In this document: piece by piece, positions 7,601 through 7,732 of the stretch
How positions within the stretch are numbered: the stretch's first letter is position 1
How the letters are laid out: each line of letters starts with the position of its first letter
Assembly (NCBI GenBank): GCA_014803905.1
Contig: JAAVAW010000020.1
Coordinates: 3,245-10,976 of the forward strand
Source: Lactobacillus sp.
GTDB taxonomy: Bacteria > Bacillota > Bacilli > Lactobacillales > Lactobacillaceae
Direction of reading: 5' to 3'
DNA length: 7,732 nucleotides
Notes under the pieces: model-generated
What the model saw: the letters and a program-made list of their open reading frames with translations, nothing else
Databases searched by the model: none
What the model was told of the DNA's origin: nothing
Made by a program: the position numbers and the translations under genes

Positions 7601-7732
7601 GTGAAAGTTTAAGCAACTCAGTATCAATGAGCGAGAGCTTGAGTAACTCAGTGTCAATGAGCGAAAGCTTAAGTAACTCAGTATCAATGAGTGAAAGCTT
7701 AAGCAACTCAGTAAGCATGAGCGAAAGCCTAA
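4477..7732 (+). CDS. Serine-rich repeat surface adhesin (3'-truncated by window edge)
   Basis: The frame runs without a stop for 1085 codons and leaves the window unfinished. The order is: signal peptide (1-58), a serine-rich segment (about 91-200, 40 Ser in 110 residues), a non-repetitive binding region (about 247-773), and a serine-rich stalk from about 776 ending in perfect decapeptide repeats (839 onward). This is the architecture of SRR glycoproteins such as Fap1, GspB, SraP and the L. reuteri SRRPs, which are exported by the accessory SecA2-SecY2 system, O-glycosylated on serine and anchored to the wall by LPXTG. By family knowledge it should mediate attachment to host mucosa or support biofilm. 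The LPXTG anchor, glycosyltransferases and SecA2/SecY2 are not in view. ATG 4477 is the first start after an in-frame TGA at 4459 and follows GAGGGG. It has its own upstream region behind a terminator, so it is transcribed apart from the importer. Confidence 0.9.
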   Translation, partial: MVKRNKKNKLNKNNQYQDPYELQDGNNGSYLKEIAGLTALIGGVTAGAAFMPNGRVHAATNSVDSKSGIVGSISTSVAAGSNSKLDQNNASVSTSQKLSQSTSQVISKSASLSLSQSGSLSQSLSQSESALSSLSLAKNHKNSQSLAANEKNVAPVSRNIQSASTTNSTSTSSSLQSQVQTSTSTSEIQASLSSLSNNSLTAGQTNSLAVAMQQGLLTTNLLSVNNNVLANSSTNTDQEGTTQLASDAYQVSGINAGWSAGATSADLGYAYLNFTFKPTTTIKAGDYFDVQLGLPTQNGLKLYGPHLVANTPVYDTGGKTQVGTIYGEGTYYRVVFNENAESITSGNNQPNWTFNLKWGGSYGSQNPWSYNTVYQYTDTAAQNYKTFSYTPNNDLLINGQQYASGLSLPGQYVYDKSLLNGATYTSDQMSQSNVRQWTSDGKVVINSDWTNSVQVKIATANATDPSQNTSTNFDINVTVGNNDLLNYQWVSDSDLAANIKNDLASGVKWNLSNELTDSNGLYTTENRQTEGQIKSDVTVTHTDTTLADGRIQRTYHVVLSNPDAQLSGGYYTVLTVRASDFTIPSDVTSYQQDNDDSIVQGNYGYANQPSRSANTSNQVLLNALINTAAPVVSVQNNTTHQTAFTSTPGSLNWGATISQIDGSNISNSVDPSNTRTATLEFVNDNDPAHPITVPGVTNAVTGAANTKIDFNQATNTLAELEKQGYSLEKVVNDQTGEVITPGDGVSPTDLSAYNYGNLVNSANKFTVYLKFTDLASISTSQSMSTSAITSNSISESQAVSTSQSISQSIAESESASDSVSNSESLYNSISSSDSLSNSVSMSESLSNSVSMSESLSNSVSMSESLSNSVSMSESLSNSVSMSESLSNSVSMSESLSNSVSMSESLSNSVSMSESLSNSVSMSESLSNSVSMSESLSNSVSMSESLSNSVSMSESLSNSVSMSESLSNSVSMSESLSNSVSMSESLSNSVSMSESLSNSVSMSESLSNSVSMSESLSNSVSMSESLSNSVSMSESLSNSVSMSESLSNSVSMSESLSNSVSMSESLSNSVSMSESLSNSVSMSESL
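4747..5076 (+). other. First serine-rich segment (SRR1-like) of the adhesin
   Basis: Residues 91-200 contain 40 Ser in 110 positions, many as alternating xS dipeptides (for example LSLSQSGSLSQSLSQS at about 112-127). There is no exact tandem unit at DNA level, unlike the distal stalk. In SRR glycoproteins a short segment of this kind separates the signal peptide from the binding region and is glycosylated. Confidence 0.7.
5215..5916 (+). other. Adhesin binding region, Ig-like part (tentative)
   Basis: Residues 247-480 are non-repetitive, aromatic-rich and look beta-stranded. The stretch around 270-296 (FTFKPTTTIKAGDYFDVQLG at 275-294) resembles the start of the N2-type Ig-like fold of MSCRAMM adhesins, where a GDxFxxxL strand is common. 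A second beta-rich block spans about 395-480, and a third of unknown type about 485-590. The fold assignment is by eye only. The ligand is unknown; plausible classes are host glycans, fibrinogen-like proteins or another surface protein. Confidence 0.4.
6496..6795 (+). other. MucBP/Mub-like domain of the adhesin
   Basis: Residues 674-773 show the pattern of lactobacillar mucin-binding repeats. A first strand of type TATLEFVNDND (676-686) corresponds to the xVxYxDDT opening of the family. A GxxNTKIDF segment (about 702-710) follows, then LAELEKQGYSLEKV (717-730) matching the LExxGYELV helix-turn. A closing strand FTVYLKFTD (765-773) corresponds to FTVHLKH. In Mub proteins these domains bind mucin glycans. 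Here a single copy sits directly before the serine-rich stalk, where it may act as a second binding module or a spacer. Confidence 0.6.
6811..6990 (+). repeat. Degenerate leading edge of the serine-rich repeat array
   Basis: In the same 30-bp register as the perfect array, six units diverge in protein sequence, for example VSTSQSISQS (6871-6900), VSNSESLYNS (6931-6960) and ISSSDSLSNS (6961-6990). Serine stays mostly in alternate positions. They look like diverged copies of the unit at the array edge. Confidence 0.7.
6991..7732 (+). repeat. Tandem 30-bp array encoding an invariant VSMSESLSNS decapeptide
   Basis: There are 24 complete 30-bp units plus 22 nt of a 25th, all in the reading frame of the adhesin. 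Each complete unit translates to VSMSESLSNS with no amino acid change; all DNA differences fall at synonymous positions. Half of the residues are Ser, and each unit carries one Glu, so the stalk is extended, acidic and a likely substrate for O-glycosylation. The array continues past the window end, so the total copy number is unknown. Serine codons used are AGT, AGC and TCA only. Confidence 0.95.

Noticed and set aside
6882..7718. Two long minus-strand reading frames across the repeat array, encoding Leu/Ser-rich repeats
   Set aside because: They are the antisense of a 30-bp repeat that happens to lack stop codons in those frames. They have no credible ribosome binding site or independent start, and the plus strand carries a well-supported secreted protein in register.
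6991..7732. CRISPR array or regulatory iteron array
   Set aside because: The 30-bp repeats are contiguous with no unique spacers and keep a perfect coding register with only synonymous variation, so they are a protein repeat.

Overview
The window looks like chromosome from a low-GC Lactobacillus, most likely the L. gasseri / L. johnsonii group. The evidence is strong A/T bias in codons and intergenic DNA, canonical AGGAGG-type ribosome binding sites, U-tailed hairpin terminators, a substrate-binding protein fused to its permease, and a very large serine-rich surface protein with a mucin-binding-like domain. The species assignment is inference.

Left part (1-1545): the C-terminal half of an MFS efflux-type permease, cut by the window edge, ends at a strong intrinsic terminator. 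A Cof-type HAD phosphatase follows with its own ribosome binding site and all four HAD motifs.

Middle (1546-4187): a two-gene ABC importer operon of the OpuC/ProVWX class. An ATPase overlaps by 8 nt a permease fused to its substrate-binding domain, and the operon closes with a textbook terminator. The family usually takes up quaternary amines such as glycine betaine, choline or carnitine, but close relatives import ergothioneine or have been linked to bile resistance. The ATPase lacks the usual paired CBS domains, so the substrate should not be assumed. A dyad upstream of the ATPase is a candidate operator.

Right part (4188-7732): an AT-rich intergenic stretch of nearly 290 nt leads to a very large reading frame that starts at 4477 and is still open at the window end (1085 codons visible). 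It encodes a serine-rich repeat adhesin: long N-terminal signal peptide, short serine-rich segment, a non-repetitive binding region with an Ig-like adhesin part and a MucBP-like part, then a long serine-rich stalk. The stalk is the most striking feature of the window. Twenty-four consecutive 30-bp units, plus part of a 25th, all encode the same decapeptide, VSMSESLSNS, while their DNA varies widely at synonymous positions. Two unit classes differ by AGY versus TCA at one serine codon, and exact repeats of 57-58 bp at offsets of 210 and 300 bp show segmental duplication. The cell-wall anchor and any secretion or glycosylation genes would lie beyond the window.

I see no rRNA, tRNA, CRISPR array, insertion sequence or phage gene. 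Nothing here clearly amounts to a new multi-gene system. The observations most worth following are the repeat array, the architecture of the adhesin and the substrate of the transporter.
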